In this document: piece by piece, positions 25,932-33,432 of the stretch
Numbering within the stretch: the stretch's first letter is position 1
How the letters are laid out: the number at the start of each line of letters is the position of its first letter
From: Spongiactinospora sp. TRM90649
Lineage (GTDB): Bacteria > Actinomycetota > Actinomycetes > Streptosporangiales > Streptosporangiaceae
DNA length: 64,000 bases
Direction: 5' to 3'
Assembly (NCBI RefSeq): GCF_029382225.1
Contig: NZ_JARLTC010000005.1
Span: 124,001 to 188,000 of the forward strand
Translations under genes and position numbers: made by a program
The notes under the pieces: generated by a model
Told to the model about the DNA's origin: nothing
What the model saw: only the letters and a program-made list of their open reading frames with translations
The model's database searches: none

Positions 25932-26010
25932 GTGACACTAAGTGACGTGCAGTGACGAAGGAAATGTCACCGCATCACATTACGTTGCACTCTCGACGTC
26001 GATCCGTCAC
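25932..26010. promoter_or_regulatory. Phased GTGAC repeats upstream of the XRE/DUF397 pair
   Basis: GTGAC begins at 25932, 25942 and 25952, exactly ten bases apart, and inverted GTCAC occurs at 25966 and 26006. The set lies 21-99 bases before the XRE start and looks like a cooperative operator. The rest of 25763-26030 shows no gene. Confidence 0.5.
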
Positions 26011-26030
26011 ACCCGAACCAGGAGGATAGC

Positions 26031-26849
26031 GTGGGCCGAGACCTTGAGTCGGGTTTGACCGCACAGGGCATATTCGCTGCCGAGCTGGTGAGACTCCGAC
26101 AGCAGACCGGCCTGTCGCAGATCGCCCTCGGCGCCCGCATCGGCTGTCACCGGACTCTGATCTCCCATATCGAGCGCGGCGAGAAAAAGCCCCAGCGCAA
26201 AATCGCCGAGGCCCTCGACGTCGCCTTCGAGCTGACCGACAAAAAGCACTTCACCGGCCTGTACGAGCGGCTGATTCGCGAGATCGGCAGCCTCGGCTGG
26301 TTCGGCAGATGGCTGGAGGTCGAACCGCAGGCGACCTACCTTCGCTTCTGGGATCCCCTCCTGGTACCCGGAATTCTACAGACGGAGGCCTACGCGCGGG
26401 CGATCTATCAGCGTGAGCCGAGCCTGCCCGCGAACGAAGTGGAACAGCGTGTGTCGGCGCGGATGGAACGGCGGTCGATCCTCCGGCGCGAGGTCCCCCC
26501 ACGCGTCTGGGTGATGATCGACGAAACGGTTCTCCATCGGCCCATCGGCGGCCGGGCCGTCCTCGCCGGGCAACTGCGGTTCCTGCTCGAAATGGCCGAC
26601 CACCCGGCCGTGACCATCCAGGTCGTGCCGATCGACGCGGGCTGCGCCCCCGGTCTGCTGAGCGCTTTCGCACTCGCTCAACTGCCGAATGACATGCAGG
26701 TGGCCACCATTCAGTCGTCAGGTGACGGGGTGGTGACCACCGAACCCCGACTGCTCTCACGACTTACCCTTCAATGTGACATCATCCGGGATGACGCCTA
26801 TTCGCAAAGCGAGTCATTGCGGCTCATCGAGAGGGTGATGGAGCAATGA
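26031..26849 (+). CDS. XRE-family regulator with DUF5753 domain
   Basis: The 272-residue protein has a helix-turn-helix in LRQQTGLSQIALGARIGCHR, then TLISHIERGEKKPQRKIAEA. The DUF5753 effector domain follows: YLRFWDPLLVPGILQTEAYA, RMERRSIL, VWVMIDETVLHRPIGG. This is the whiJ-like regulator class found in many copies in actinomycetes and usually paired with a DUF397 protein, as here (ATGA overlap with the next gene). The GTG start lies behind AGGAGG. It probably binds the phased GTGAC repeats upstream. Confidence 0.88.
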   Translation: MGRDLESGLTAQGIFAAELVRLRQQTGLSQIALGARIGCHRTLISHIERGEKKPQRKIAEALDVAFELTDKKHFTGLYERLIREIGSLGWFGRWLEVEPQATYLRFWDPLLVPGILQTEAYARAIYQREPSLPANEVEQRVSARMERRSILRREVPPRVWVMIDETVLHRPIGGRAVLAGQLRFLLEMADHPAVTIQVVPIDAGCAPGLLSAFALAQLPNDMQVATIQSSGDGVVTTEPRLLSRLTLQCDIIRDDAYSQSESLRLIERVMEQ

Positions 26850-27058
26850 ACGACATAAACCTCATGGGCGCGCGGTTCCGCAAGGCGACCGCCAGCGGGG
26901 GCAACGGCGGAGAATGCGTGGAGGTCGCCACCAACCTCCCCGGTGTGGTCGCCGTCCGTGACAGCAAGGATCCGAACGGGCCCATTCTCACCTTCACTCC
27001 CGACCAATGGTCCGCCTTCCTGCGCACCATCAAGTCCGTTTCCGGCCACGACGTTTGA
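26846..27058 (+). CDS. DUF397 domain protein, partner of the XRE regulator
   Basis: The 70-residue protein has the DUF397 pattern: FRKATASGGNGGECVEVATN, VVAVRDSKDPNGPILTFTPD, then QWSAFLRTIK. These small proteins accompany whiJ-like regulators and are thought to modulate them, some acting as antitoxin-like partners. The start overlaps the XRE stop by four bases, so the pair is co-translated. Confidence 0.88.
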   Translation: MNDINLMGARFRKATASGGNGGECVEVATNLPGVVAVRDSKDPNGPILTFTPDQWSAFLRTIKSVSGHDV

Positions 27059-27223
27059 TAGACGGCACGATGGCGCCGGCGGTGCTCACCGCCGGTCTCC
27101 ACCGTCGCCGCCGCCGTCCCGCACCGGCCGGAATAAATGCGTGGCGCGGCCGGGAACGGCCCGGCTAACGTGGCACACGAACGGAAACGGAAACGGGAAG
27201 AACACCGCGGAGGGAGGCCGGAC

Positions 27224-27406
27224 ATGAATCACCACAGCGTTACGCCCAGCCTCGGCTTTACGCCCGGCATTAGCGTTACGCCCGGCCTCGGTGCCGCGGG
27301 CGGTCTCGGTGCCGCGCCACGCACCGCGTTCGTCTCCGGCGCGCTTTACGCCGCCTCCGGGGCGGCGGCCGGCGGCGGCCTCGCCCGTGGGTGGGCTTCT
27401 GGATAA
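27224..27406 (+). CDS. Gly/Ala-rich 60-residue peptide with VTPxLG-type repeats
   Basis: The small frame has a strong site (GGAGGGAGG, six bases before ATG) and ends in TAA. The product opens with a tandem motif (VTPSLGFTPG, ISVTPGLG) and then turns into Gly/Ala: 14 Gly and 13 Ala in 60 residues. Many codons end in T (GTT, GGT, ATT, CTT), unlike neighbouring genes. A clear terminator follows 22 bases later, and then three tRNA-like genes with Ala and Gly anticodons. It lies 165 bases after the DUF397 gene. I know no family; a secreted or modified peptide is possible, but no maturation gene is adjacent. Confidence 0.55.
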   Translation: MNHHSVTPSLGFTPGISVTPGLGAAGGLGAAPRTAFVSGALYAASGAAAGGGLARGWASG

Positions 27407-27428
27407 TCCCGTGAGGGAATCCTCCGCG

Positions 27429-27465
27429 AAGCCGCCCGGGACAGCCCAGGCGGCTTTCTTGTTTT
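27429..27465 (+). terminator. Rho-independent terminator
   Basis: AAGCCGCC at 27429-27436 pairs with GGCGGCTT at 27449-27456 around a 12-base loop. A T-rich run (TCTTGTTTTC) follows. It terminates the Gly/Ala-rich peptide gene and separates it from the tRNA-like genes. Confidence 0.8.
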
Positions 27466-27498
27466 CTCCGCGCGCTTTCGGATCCGCGAAGGCGCCGA

Positions 27499-27570
27499 GG
27501 GCCGATGGTGAACCAGGGATCATACCTGCCTTGCACACAGGAGTACGGAGTTCGAGTCTCCGTCGGTCCA
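27499..27570 (+). tRNA. tRNA-like gene, anticodon TGC (Ala), atypical
   Basis: A full cloverleaf can be drawn. The acceptor GGGCCGA pairs with TCGGTCC (one G-T); the D-stem GTGA pairs with TCAT around ACCAGGGA. The anticodon stem CCTGC/ACAGG has one C-A mismatch and carries loop CTTGCAC (anticodon TGC at 27532-27534). The T-stem CGGAG/CTCCG holds loop TTCGAGT, and the discriminator is A. The anticodon arm is almost that of ordinary actinobacterial tRNA-Ala(TGC). Odd points are the stem mismatch, a four-base variable loop and no encoded CCA. A hairpin (27573-27590) follows. Confidence 0.6.
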
Positions 27571-27619
27571 CCCGCGGCGTGCGCGCCGCGAAAGCGGCTC
27601 CCGTCCCGGCGGGAGCCGT

Positions 27620-27692
27620 GCCGCAGAGGCCGAAGTGGTGAAGGCGACCGGCTTCCACCCGGTAGGACGGGGTTCGACTCCCCGCTGCGGCT
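27620..27692 (+). tRNA. tRNA-like gene, anticodon TCC (Gly), atypical
   Basis: The acceptor GCCGCAG/CTGCGGC is a perfect pair; D-stem GCC/GGC; anticodon stem ACCGG/CCGGT with loop CTTCCAC, giving TCC at 27654-27656; T-stem CGGGG/CCCCG with loop TTCGACT; discriminator T. The D-loop is long (11 bases, GAAGTGGTGAA) and the variable loop short (AGGA). The acceptor sequence differs from canonical glycine tRNAs of actinomycetes as I recall them. A strong hairpin (CGGCTCCCG/CGGGAGCCG, 27595-27618) ends one base before it, and another (27694-27712) follows, possibly processing or terminator structures. Confidence 0.6.
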
Positions 27693-27813
27693 CCGCCCCG
27701 CGCGTCGGGGCGCGTTCCTCCCGCGGCTCGCCGTACGGCACGACCGGACGGCGGCACGGTGGTCACCATGGCGCCGTCCATCGCCAGGCTGATCGCGGGC
27801 CGCGGGAGGATCC

Positions 27814-27885
27814 GCGGGTGAAGTGTCAGCGGACGCACACGAGCACGCCACGCTCGAAGGACGGGTTCGACTCCCGTCACCCGCT
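27814..27885 (+). tRNA. tRNA-like gene, anticodon GCC (Gly), with C at position 33
   Basis: The acceptor GCGGGTG/CACCCGC is perfect and is the usual glycine-tRNA sequence. The D-stem is GTGT/GCAC, the anticodon stem CGAGC/GCTCG, the T-stem ACGGG/CCCGT with loop TTCGACT, and the discriminator T. The anticodon loop reads ACGCCAC, putting GCC at 27847-27849 but C instead of the nearly universal T at position 33. The variable loop is four bases (AAGG). All stems are intact, so the fold seems maintained; decoding ability is doubtful because of C33. Confidence 0.6.
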
Positions 27886-27950
27886 CGAAAAGCACGGGCC
27901 GCCGAGACGGCCGCCCAGGAAACCGATCACGGGTGCTCCGGCGGGGTTGG

Positions 27951-28910
27951 TCACACTCCGTGTTGCCCGGGTGTCCCGGCGGGTGCCAGGCGATCAGCCG
28001 ATGTGCCTGCGGCGGGGAAGGCGGTGGCCTGGTTGCGCAGGGCCGTCACCATCGCCTGAGCCTGGGCGGGCGGGCGGGGCCGGGTCACGGCGACGCAGGC
28101 GCGGCCGGTCCACTGGCCGTCGGCGACGGCCACGGCTCGCACGCCCGCCGGGAGCGCGGGCAGGGCGAGGGCGGGAATGACCGTGACGCCCAGGCCGGCC
28201 GCGACCAGGCCGAGGCGGGTCGACCAGGCGCGCGCGGTGTGGGCGATGTGCGGGTCGGGCAGCGTCGGCCAGGCTCCGAACTGCGGCTCGCCCGCCGCGC
28301 CGTCTCCGGCGATCCAGCGCTCGTGGGCCAGGTCGGGCACGGTGACGCTGTCGTGGCCCGCGAACCGATGCCGGTCGGAGACGGCCACCAGGAGATCGCC
28401 GTGCACCACGGTGGTCTGCCGGAGCTCGCGCAGGTCGTAGTGGGGCAGGCCGTGGCCGACGCCGATGACCGCGACGTCCAGCCGTCCGGCCCGCAGCCGC
28501 CGGAGCAGGGCGGGCGTCGCGGCCTCCTCCAGGATCACGGAGAGACCGGGATGGCCGGAGGTCACCTCCGCCATGGCGCGCGGGACCAGCGCCATGGCGG
28601 CCGTTGGGTAGGCGCCGATCGACAGCCGGCCCGCGAGCCGATCGCGCAGCCCGGCGAGCTCCAGCTCGGTCGCCGACAGGTCGGCGAGGATCTCGGTCGC
28701 GCGCCGGACGAGCACCTGGCCCGCCGGGGTGAGCGCCACACCGCGCCCGCCGCGATCGAATAGCGGCGCTCCGGCCGCCGTCTCCATGGCGGCGACCTGG
28801 CGGGAGACGGCCGACTGTGTGTAGCCGAGCCGCTCGGCGGCGCGGGTGAACGACCCCGTCACGGCCACCTGGTGAACGACCCGCAGGCCGGTGAGGGTGA
28901 ACTCCGCCAT
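27951..28910 (-). CDS. LysR-family transcriptional regulator
   Basis: The 319-residue protein starts LTGLRVVHQVAVTGSFTRAA and has the LysR helix-turn-helix RLGYTQSAVSRQVAAMETAA, then GAPLFDRGGRGVALTPAGQV. A periplasmic-binding-like effector domain follows (LSIGAYPTAAMALVPRAMAE). It is divergent from the SnoaL-type gene at 28997, the usual arrangement for a LysR regulator and its target. The inducer is unknown. Confidence 0.87.
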   Translation of the reverse strand: MAEFTLTGLRVVHQVAVTGSFTRAAERLGYTQSAVSRQVAAMETAAGAPLFDRGGRGVALTPAGQVLVRRATEILADLSATELELAGLRDRLAGRLSIGAYPTAAMALVPRAMAEVTSGHPGLSVILEEAATPALLRRLRAGRLDVAVIGVGHGLPHYDLRELRQTTVVHGDLLVAVSDRHRFAGHDSVTVPDLAHERWIAGDGAAGEPQFGAWPTLPDPHIAHTARAWSTRLGLVAAGLGVTVIPALALPALPAGVRAVAVADGQWTGRACVAVTRPRPPAQAQAMVTALRNQATAFPAAGTSADRLAPAGTPGQHGV

Positions 28911-28996
28911 GGTCAGAAGCTATCATGCGCGTTAGTCATGGGTGAGATGCCGAATCATCGTTGGACCGCATACCCGACGAGATGCACGCTGGTCAC

Positions 28997-29479
28997 ATGA
29001 CAAAGCGATTCACCCGCGACGAACTCGTGGCACGTCTGGTCCGCGCCGGTGAGCTGGAGGTGTCGGGCGAGGATCTCGCCGAGGCGGCGACCTACTTCGA
29101 CACGGAGCGGTTCCGCTTCCACGGGCCCGACGGATTCGAGTCCGGCTTCGAGGGGCTCGACGACTACTTCGCCTCGGTGCGCGCGGCCTTCGACGACCGG
29201 TCGATCCGGCGCGGCGTCATGGTGGTCGAGGGCCACCACGTGGCCTGCCAGACCTGGATCGAGGGCGTCTTCGTCCGCGAGTTCACCCAGTCCCCCGCCG
29301 GTCCGCTGCCGCCCAACGGCGCACGCGTCGTGTTCGACCTGATCAACATCTTCCGCTTCGACGACCACGGCCGCCTCGTCGAGGAGTGGGTGCGCACCGA
29401 CAACTGGAGCCTGCTGCGGCAATTGGGGCGAGAGGAATCGGAGGTGCCGTCGATTCTGGACGGGGCCGGTTCGCCCTAA
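28997..29479 (+). CDS. SnoaL-like / NTF2-fold protein
   Basis: The 160-residue protein shows the NTF2-like pattern of SnoaL ester cyclases and their non-enzymatic relatives: TYFDTERFRFHGPDGFESGF, then DDYFASVRAAFDD, GVMVVEGHHVACQTWIEGVF, and NIFRFDDHGRLVEEW near the end. The last motif is the family's usual Asp/Glu pair. ATG 28997 follows GAGATGCACGCTGG; earlier in-frame ATGs add little. It is likely the target of the divergent LysR regulator. No substrate can be assigned. Confidence 0.75.
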   Translation: MTKRFTRDELVARLVRAGELEVSGEDLAEAATYFDTERFRFHGPDGFESGFEGLDDYFASVRAAFDDRSIRRGVMVVEGHHVACQTWIEGVFVREFTQSPAGPLPPNGARVVFDLINIFRFDDHGRLVEEWVRTDNWSLLRQLGREESEVPSILDGAGSP

Positions 29480-29580
29480 GGTCGACAGGGTCCGGGGGAC
29501 GACAAAACGAGCGCGCGTGGCGCGAGTCCACCGGGCGGCGCTGAGCGGAGCCATCGCGGACGGCCGACCCCACGGGCCGT

Positions 29581-30757
29581 GAGGCCGTCGCCGCCGTGTG
29601 GCGGATCGAGTCCGCGCGGATCATCGGCGCGCTCACCCGCTATACCGGCGACTTCGCGCCGGCCGAGGACCTCTCCCAGAAGGCCCTCGCCGAGGCGCTC
29701 GTGACCTGGCCACGCGACGGCGTGCCGCGCAGTCCCGCCGGTCGGCTGCTCACGGTGGGCCGGCGGCGTGCGATCGACGCCTACCGCCGTCGCGCCGCCC
29801 TCGACGAGAGGTACGCCGCCCTCGCCCGCGACCTGGGCGAGGGCGGCGCCGTCTCGGGTTCTCCGCCCGCCGATCCCGGCCACGAGGCGGCCGACGTGCT
29901 GTGGGACCCGGACGAGATCGACGACGACGTGCTCGCGCTGATGTTCGTCTCCTACCACCCGGCGCTGTCGCCGGAGGCGCGGGTGGCGCTCACGCCGCGG
30001 GTGGCCGGCGGTCTGACCAGCGACGAGATCGCGCGGGCGTTCCTGGTCCCGACCGCCACCGTGCAGGCCCGGATAACCCGGGCGAAGGACGCTCAGGTCT
30101 GCGGAGGTGCCGTTCGAGGTGCCCCCGGCGGAGGAGCGGGCCGCCCGATTGGGCTCCGTCCTCAGCGTGGTCTACGTGATCTTCACCGAGGGCTCCTCGG
30201 CCGGTTCCGGCGGCGATGTGATCCGCCTCGACCTGGCGAGCGAGGCCCGGCGTCTCGCGCGGGTGCCGGCCCGCCTGATGCCGGACGAACCCGAGGTCGG
30301 CGGACTGCCGGCGCTCCTCGAACTGACCGCGGCGCGTTTCCCCGCCCGTACCGGGCCCGGCGGCGAGCCGGTGTTGCCGGAGCACCAGGACCGCCGCCGC
30401 CTGAATCGCGCCGCGATCCGCCGGGGGCGTCTCGCCCTGAGCCGCCTCGCCCCCTCGCCGGTGGTCGATCTCAACCGGGCGGTGGCCGTATCGATGGCCC
30501 GGGGACCGGCCGTGGCGCTGCCGATCGTGGACGGGCCGGCCACCGCCGGGGAACTCGCGAACTCGCACCTGCCGCCGAGCGTCCGCGGTGAGCCGCTCAC
30601 GCGCCTGGGCCGCCGCGACGAGGCCCACGCCGAGCTGGAGCGGGCCGTACGGCTGTGCGCCGACGAGCGCGAGCGGACGCTCCTCGCGCGCAAGCCGCAC
30701 GCCCTCGGCCGATCCCCTTCGGACCCCCAGGGCCGCGCACATCCTTCGGGCCGGTAA
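29581..30757 (+). pseudogene. ECF-type RNA polymerase sigma factor (DUF6596 / ECF42-like), frameshifted
   Basis: The first frame encodes VWRIESARIIGALTRYTGDF, GRLLTVGRRRAIDAYRRRAA, and region 4 SDEIARAFLVPTATVQARIT. After RAK the frame shifts near 30088, and a second frame continues TLRSAEVPFEVPPAEERAAR, VVYVIFTEG, DLNRAVAVSMARGP and a TPR-like tail (GRRDEAHAELERAVRLCADE). Two bases appear to be missing: restoring AAG-CGG-ACG would give the usual AKRTL. The N-terminus also lacks a good start. Family members with the SnoaL-like/TPR tail sit near YCII proteins; the SnoaL-type gene lies just upstream. Decay or a sequencing error would both explain it. Confidence 0.7.
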
Positions 30758-30777
30758 GCGGAAGGAGTTTAATGTTA

Positions 30778-30788
30778 GGAAACTTTCC
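30778..30788. promoter_or_regulatory. GGAAACTTTCC palindrome, candidate operator of the LPMO gene
   Basis: A perfect GGAAA-C-TTTCC palindrome in TTAGGAAACTTTCCTTTA lies 42 bases before the LPMO start, in the only A/T-rich stretch nearby. GGAAAGTTTCC-like boxes are seen upstream of chitin and cellulose genes in actinomycetes, as I recall. Confidence 0.45.
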
Positions 30789-30829
30789 TTTATATTCAAT
30801 GCATCCCTCCAGCCTGAAGGAAGCGTGAC

Positions 30830-31582
30830 ATGCGAAGATTGATCACGTTCTTGGCCTCGGCGGCGGTCGCCGCCGCCACGGTGGTGTTCATCGCGCCACC
30901 GGCATCAGCCCACGGCTACGTCTCCGACCCCCCGAGCCGCCAGGCCAACTGCGCCTCCGGCAAGGTCCGCAACTGCGGCCAGATCATCTGGGAACCGGAG
31001 AGCGTCGAAGGCCGCAAGGGCCAGCGCAACTGCAGCGGCGGCGACGCCAGGTGGTCCCCGCTCGACGACGACTCCAAGGCGTGGCCCGCGGCCAGCGTCG
31101 GCGGCACGGTCAACTTCAAGTGGTTCATCAAGGTCCGCCACGCCACCAGCACCTGGGAGTACTACGTCGACGGCACCCGGATCGCGGTGTTCAACGACGG
31201 CGGAAGAGTACCCGCGTCGGTGGTCAACCACGCGGTCAACCTGGGCGGCCGTACCGGCCGCATCAAGCTGCTCGCCATCTGGAACATCGCCGACACGGCG
31301 ATGGCCTTCTATAACTGCGTAGACCTCCAGGTGGGCCCCGGCGGCCCGGAGCCGACCCCGACGCCGACGCCGACCGTGACTCCCACGGTCACGCCCACTC
31401 CCACCCCCACGCCCACCGTCACCCCGACCCAGGGCCCGGCGACCAACTGGACCGCGGGCACCGCCTACAACGCCGGTGACCGCGCCATCCACAACGGCGT
31501 CACCTACCGCTGCACGCAGGCGCACACCGCCCTGCCCGGCTGGGAGCCGCCGAACGTCCCGGCGCTGTGGCAGCGCCAGTGA
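30830..31582 (+). CDS. Secreted AA10 lytic polysaccharide monooxygenase with CBM5/12-like domain
   Basis: The 250-residue precursor has a signal peptide cut after ASA (residue 27), leaving His28 as the N-terminal residue of the copper histidine brace (HGYVSDPPSR). The second His is H104 in VRHATSTWEYY, and AFYNCVDLQV holds the axial aromatic. Four Cys form the usual pairs. A Thr/Pro-rich linker (TPTPTPTVTPTVTP) leads to a carbohydrate-binding domain (AYNAGDRAIHNGVTYRC, GWEPPNVPALWQ) of the CBM5/12 chitin-binding type. The enzyme oxidatively cleaves chitin or cellulose outside the cell. GAAGGAAG precedes the ATG. Confidence 0.9.
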   Translation: MRRLITFLASAAVAAATVVFIAPPASAHGYVSDPPSRQANCASGKVRNCGQIIWEPESVEGRKGQRNCSGGDARWSPLDDDSKAWPAASVGGTVNFKWFIKVRHATSTWEYYVDGTRIAVFNDGGRVPASVVNHAVNLGGRTGRIKLLAIWNIADTAMAFYNCVDLQVGPGGPEPTPTPTPTVTPTVTPTPTPTPTVTPTQGPATNWTAGTAYNAGDRAIHNGVTYRCTQAHTALPGWEPPNVPALWQRQ

Positions 31583-31662
31583 CGCTCGCCCCACGTTCCA
31601 TCTGACCGTCACCACCAGCGGCGGGCCGGCTCGCGACACCGGCCCGCCGCTCGGCGTTTCCG

Positions 31663-32197
31663 GCACGCCGCCGGGTGATCGTGGAGGCCGCGGCCGAGCT
31701 GATCGTCGAGGTGGGCTCGGAGGGCCTGACGCATCGGCTGGTCGCCGGGCGGGCCGACGTGCCGCTCGGATCCACCACGCAGTACTTCGCCACCCTTGAG
31801 GAGCTGCGGGAGGCGGCGCTGCGGCACCTCGCCGACGAGATCGACGCCGACCTCGCGATCGCGCGCGGCGATGGAGGACATCGCCACGGCCCCGGCCGCG
31901 CTCGCCGCCGAGTGGCACCGGTTCCTGCGGGACCTGCGGCTCGTCCACGCGGACAAGGCGCTGTCCTGGGCCGCGGTGCACGACCCCGAGCTGCGCTCGC
32001 TGGCCCTGCGCTGGTTCGACGAACTGGTCGTGCTGCCGACCCCGCACATCGGGCGTCAGCGGGCGACGGCGGTCGCCGTGTTCGCCGACGGCACCACCTG
32101 GCACGCCGCGCTGCACGACGAACCGCTCGGCGAACGGCTGCTGGCCGACACCATCGCCGCCCTCTTCACGGCCCCCATGACCGGCGAGGACGCGTGA
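31663..32197 (+). pseudogene. TetR-family regulator, broken (frameshift/deletion)
   Basis: One frame gives RRRVIVEAAAELIVEVGSEG, LTHRLVAGRADVPLGSTTQY and FATLEELREAALRHLADEID, a TetR DNA-binding domain. Near 31868 it breaks, and a second frame continues MEDIATAPAALAAEWHRFLR through FDELVVLPTPHIGRQRATAV to the TGA at 32197. No good start codon precedes the first block. It sits directly before a broken MFS exporter gene, its likely former target. Confidence 0.68.
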
Positions 32198-32792
32198 TGG
32201 GCGTCGCCACGCACTCCCCCCAGGTCTCCGCGCGGCGCATGCTGCTCACCGGATTCGCGGTGTTCGGCGGCGCGTCGGCGCTGGTGCTGCTCGCCGGGTC
32301 GGCGGGGGCGGTGATCGGGGTGCGGGCCGTGCTGGGCGTGGGCGGGTTCCTGCTCGAATACTTCTCCTGGCACGCGGCGTTCCTGGTGAACGTGCCGTTC
32401 ATGGTGGTCGCGCTGGCCGCCGGGGTGCTCATCCTGCCCGAGTCGCGCGTGTCGCGCCCCGGCCGGTGGGACGCCCTGGGCGCGGCGCTGTCGCTGGTCG
32501 GCATGGTCGTGCTGGTGTGGGCGCTCAAGCGCTTCGCCAAGGAGGAGAGCCTCACCGTGGCCGGCTGCGCGCTCACCGTTTTCGTACGGCGGTGCCTGAG
32601 CCGTCCCGATCCGCTGCTGGACATGCGCCTGTTCACCAGCCGCCGGTTCACCGCCGGGGTGGTCGCGGCGCTGGGCTCGACGTTCGCGATGGCCGCCGCG
32701 CTGCTGCTCGCGCAGTGGCTGCGACTGGCCGAGGGGCTGGGCCCGATCGAGACCGGCGTCCGGCTGCTCCCGGTCGCGGTGGCCGGGCAGCA
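32197..32792 (+). pseudogene. DHA2-type MFS exporter remnant with internal and 3' deletions
   Basis: An ATG at 32197 overlaps the TetR stop. The product starts mid-family (SARRMLLTGFAVFGGASALV), jumps from VIGVRAVLGVGG straight to FLLEYFSWHAAFLVNVPFMV (about two helices missing), and continues to LGPIETGVRLLPVAVA. There it meets unrelated DNA at about 32790 and the C-terminal half is gone. The WHAAFLVNVP and GVRLLPV blocks identify 14-helix DHA2 drug exporters. It is non-functional. Confidence 0.72.
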
Positions 32793-32805
32793 GCAGAATC
32801 GGCGG

Positions 32806-33375
32806 CTATTCGGACGGCCAGCGGCGCAGGGCGACGTCGAGGGCGTCGAGCGCCCGGTGCCAGGAGATCTCGGAGTCGCGCGGGTGGTGGGCGAAGCCGC
32901 CCGCGGCCTCCAGGCTCACGTAACCGTGCAGGGCGCCGCCGAGGAAGCGGACGGCGTCGGTCTGGCCGGGCTCCGGGATGCCGTAGCCGCGCAGGATCGC
33001 GCGGATCAGCTCGGAGTGACGGCGGGCGGCCCGCGCGGCGCCCGAGTCGGCGTCGATCCGGATCTGCCCGGCAGCGTAGCGGCCGGGGTGCGTTCTGGCG
33101 TAGTCGCGGTAGGCGCAGGCGAAGGCCGTCAGCGCGTCCGCGCCCGAACGCCCCGCCAGGGCCGCGACGGCCCGGTCGGCCAGCTCGGTCAGGGCCAGCT
33201 CCGCCACCCGCAGCCGCAGCTCGCGCACGTTGCCGACGTGCGCGTACAGGCTCGGCTCCCGGACCCCGAAGTGGCGCGCCAGCACAGTGACGGTCACCTT
33301 GTCGAAGCCGATCTCGTCGGCCAGCTCGGCCGCGGCCCTGGTCAGACGCTCGGCGGTCATCCCGGCGCGGGCCAT
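32806..33375 (-). CDS. TetR-family regulator (TetR C-terminal WHG type)
   Basis: The 189-residue protein has the helix-turn-helix AAELADEIGFDKVTVTVLAR, HFGVREPSLYAHVGNVRELR, and a C-terminal domain with HGYVSLEAAGGF, typical of the WHG subfamily. Its start lies 23 bases from a perfect 18-base palindrome (33399-33416) shared with the divergent FBP gene, which it probably autoregulates. Confidence 0.86.
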   Translation of the reverse strand: MARAGMTAERLTRAAAELADEIGFDKVTVTVLARHFGVREPSLYAHVGNVRELRLRVAELALTELADRAVAALAGRSGADALTAFACAYRDYARTHPGRYAAGQIRIDADSGAARAARRHSELIRAILRGYGIPEPGQTDAVRFLGGALHGYVSLEAAGGFAHHPRDSEISWHRALDALDVALRRWPSE

Positions 33376-33398
33376 GGAGCCTCCCGTGGGTTAAAGTA

Positions 33399-33416
33399 CT
33401 TAGGTACATACCTAAG
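33399..33416. promoter_or_regulatory. Perfect palindrome, probable TetR operator
   Basis: CTTAGGTA and TACCTAAG flank a CA centre, giving 18 symmetric bases between the divergent TetR and FBP genes. The adjacent TAAAGTACTTAGG repeats the TACTTAGG core, so a second weaker site may overlap. This is the expected form of a TetR dimer operator. Confidence 0.7.
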
Positions 33417-33432
33417 TCTATTAGGAATTCAC

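Noticed and set aside
27499..27885. Linking the Ala/Gly tRNA-like genes to the RiPP LanB enzyme
   Set aside because: LanB uses glutamyl-tRNA; none of the three has a Glu anticodon, and the genes are 10 kb from the RiPP operon.
27951..28926. A second minus-strand frame of about 310 codons over the LysR gene
   Set aside because: It is Arg/Pro/Gly-rich and low in hydrophobic content, while the LysR frame has full domain motifs.
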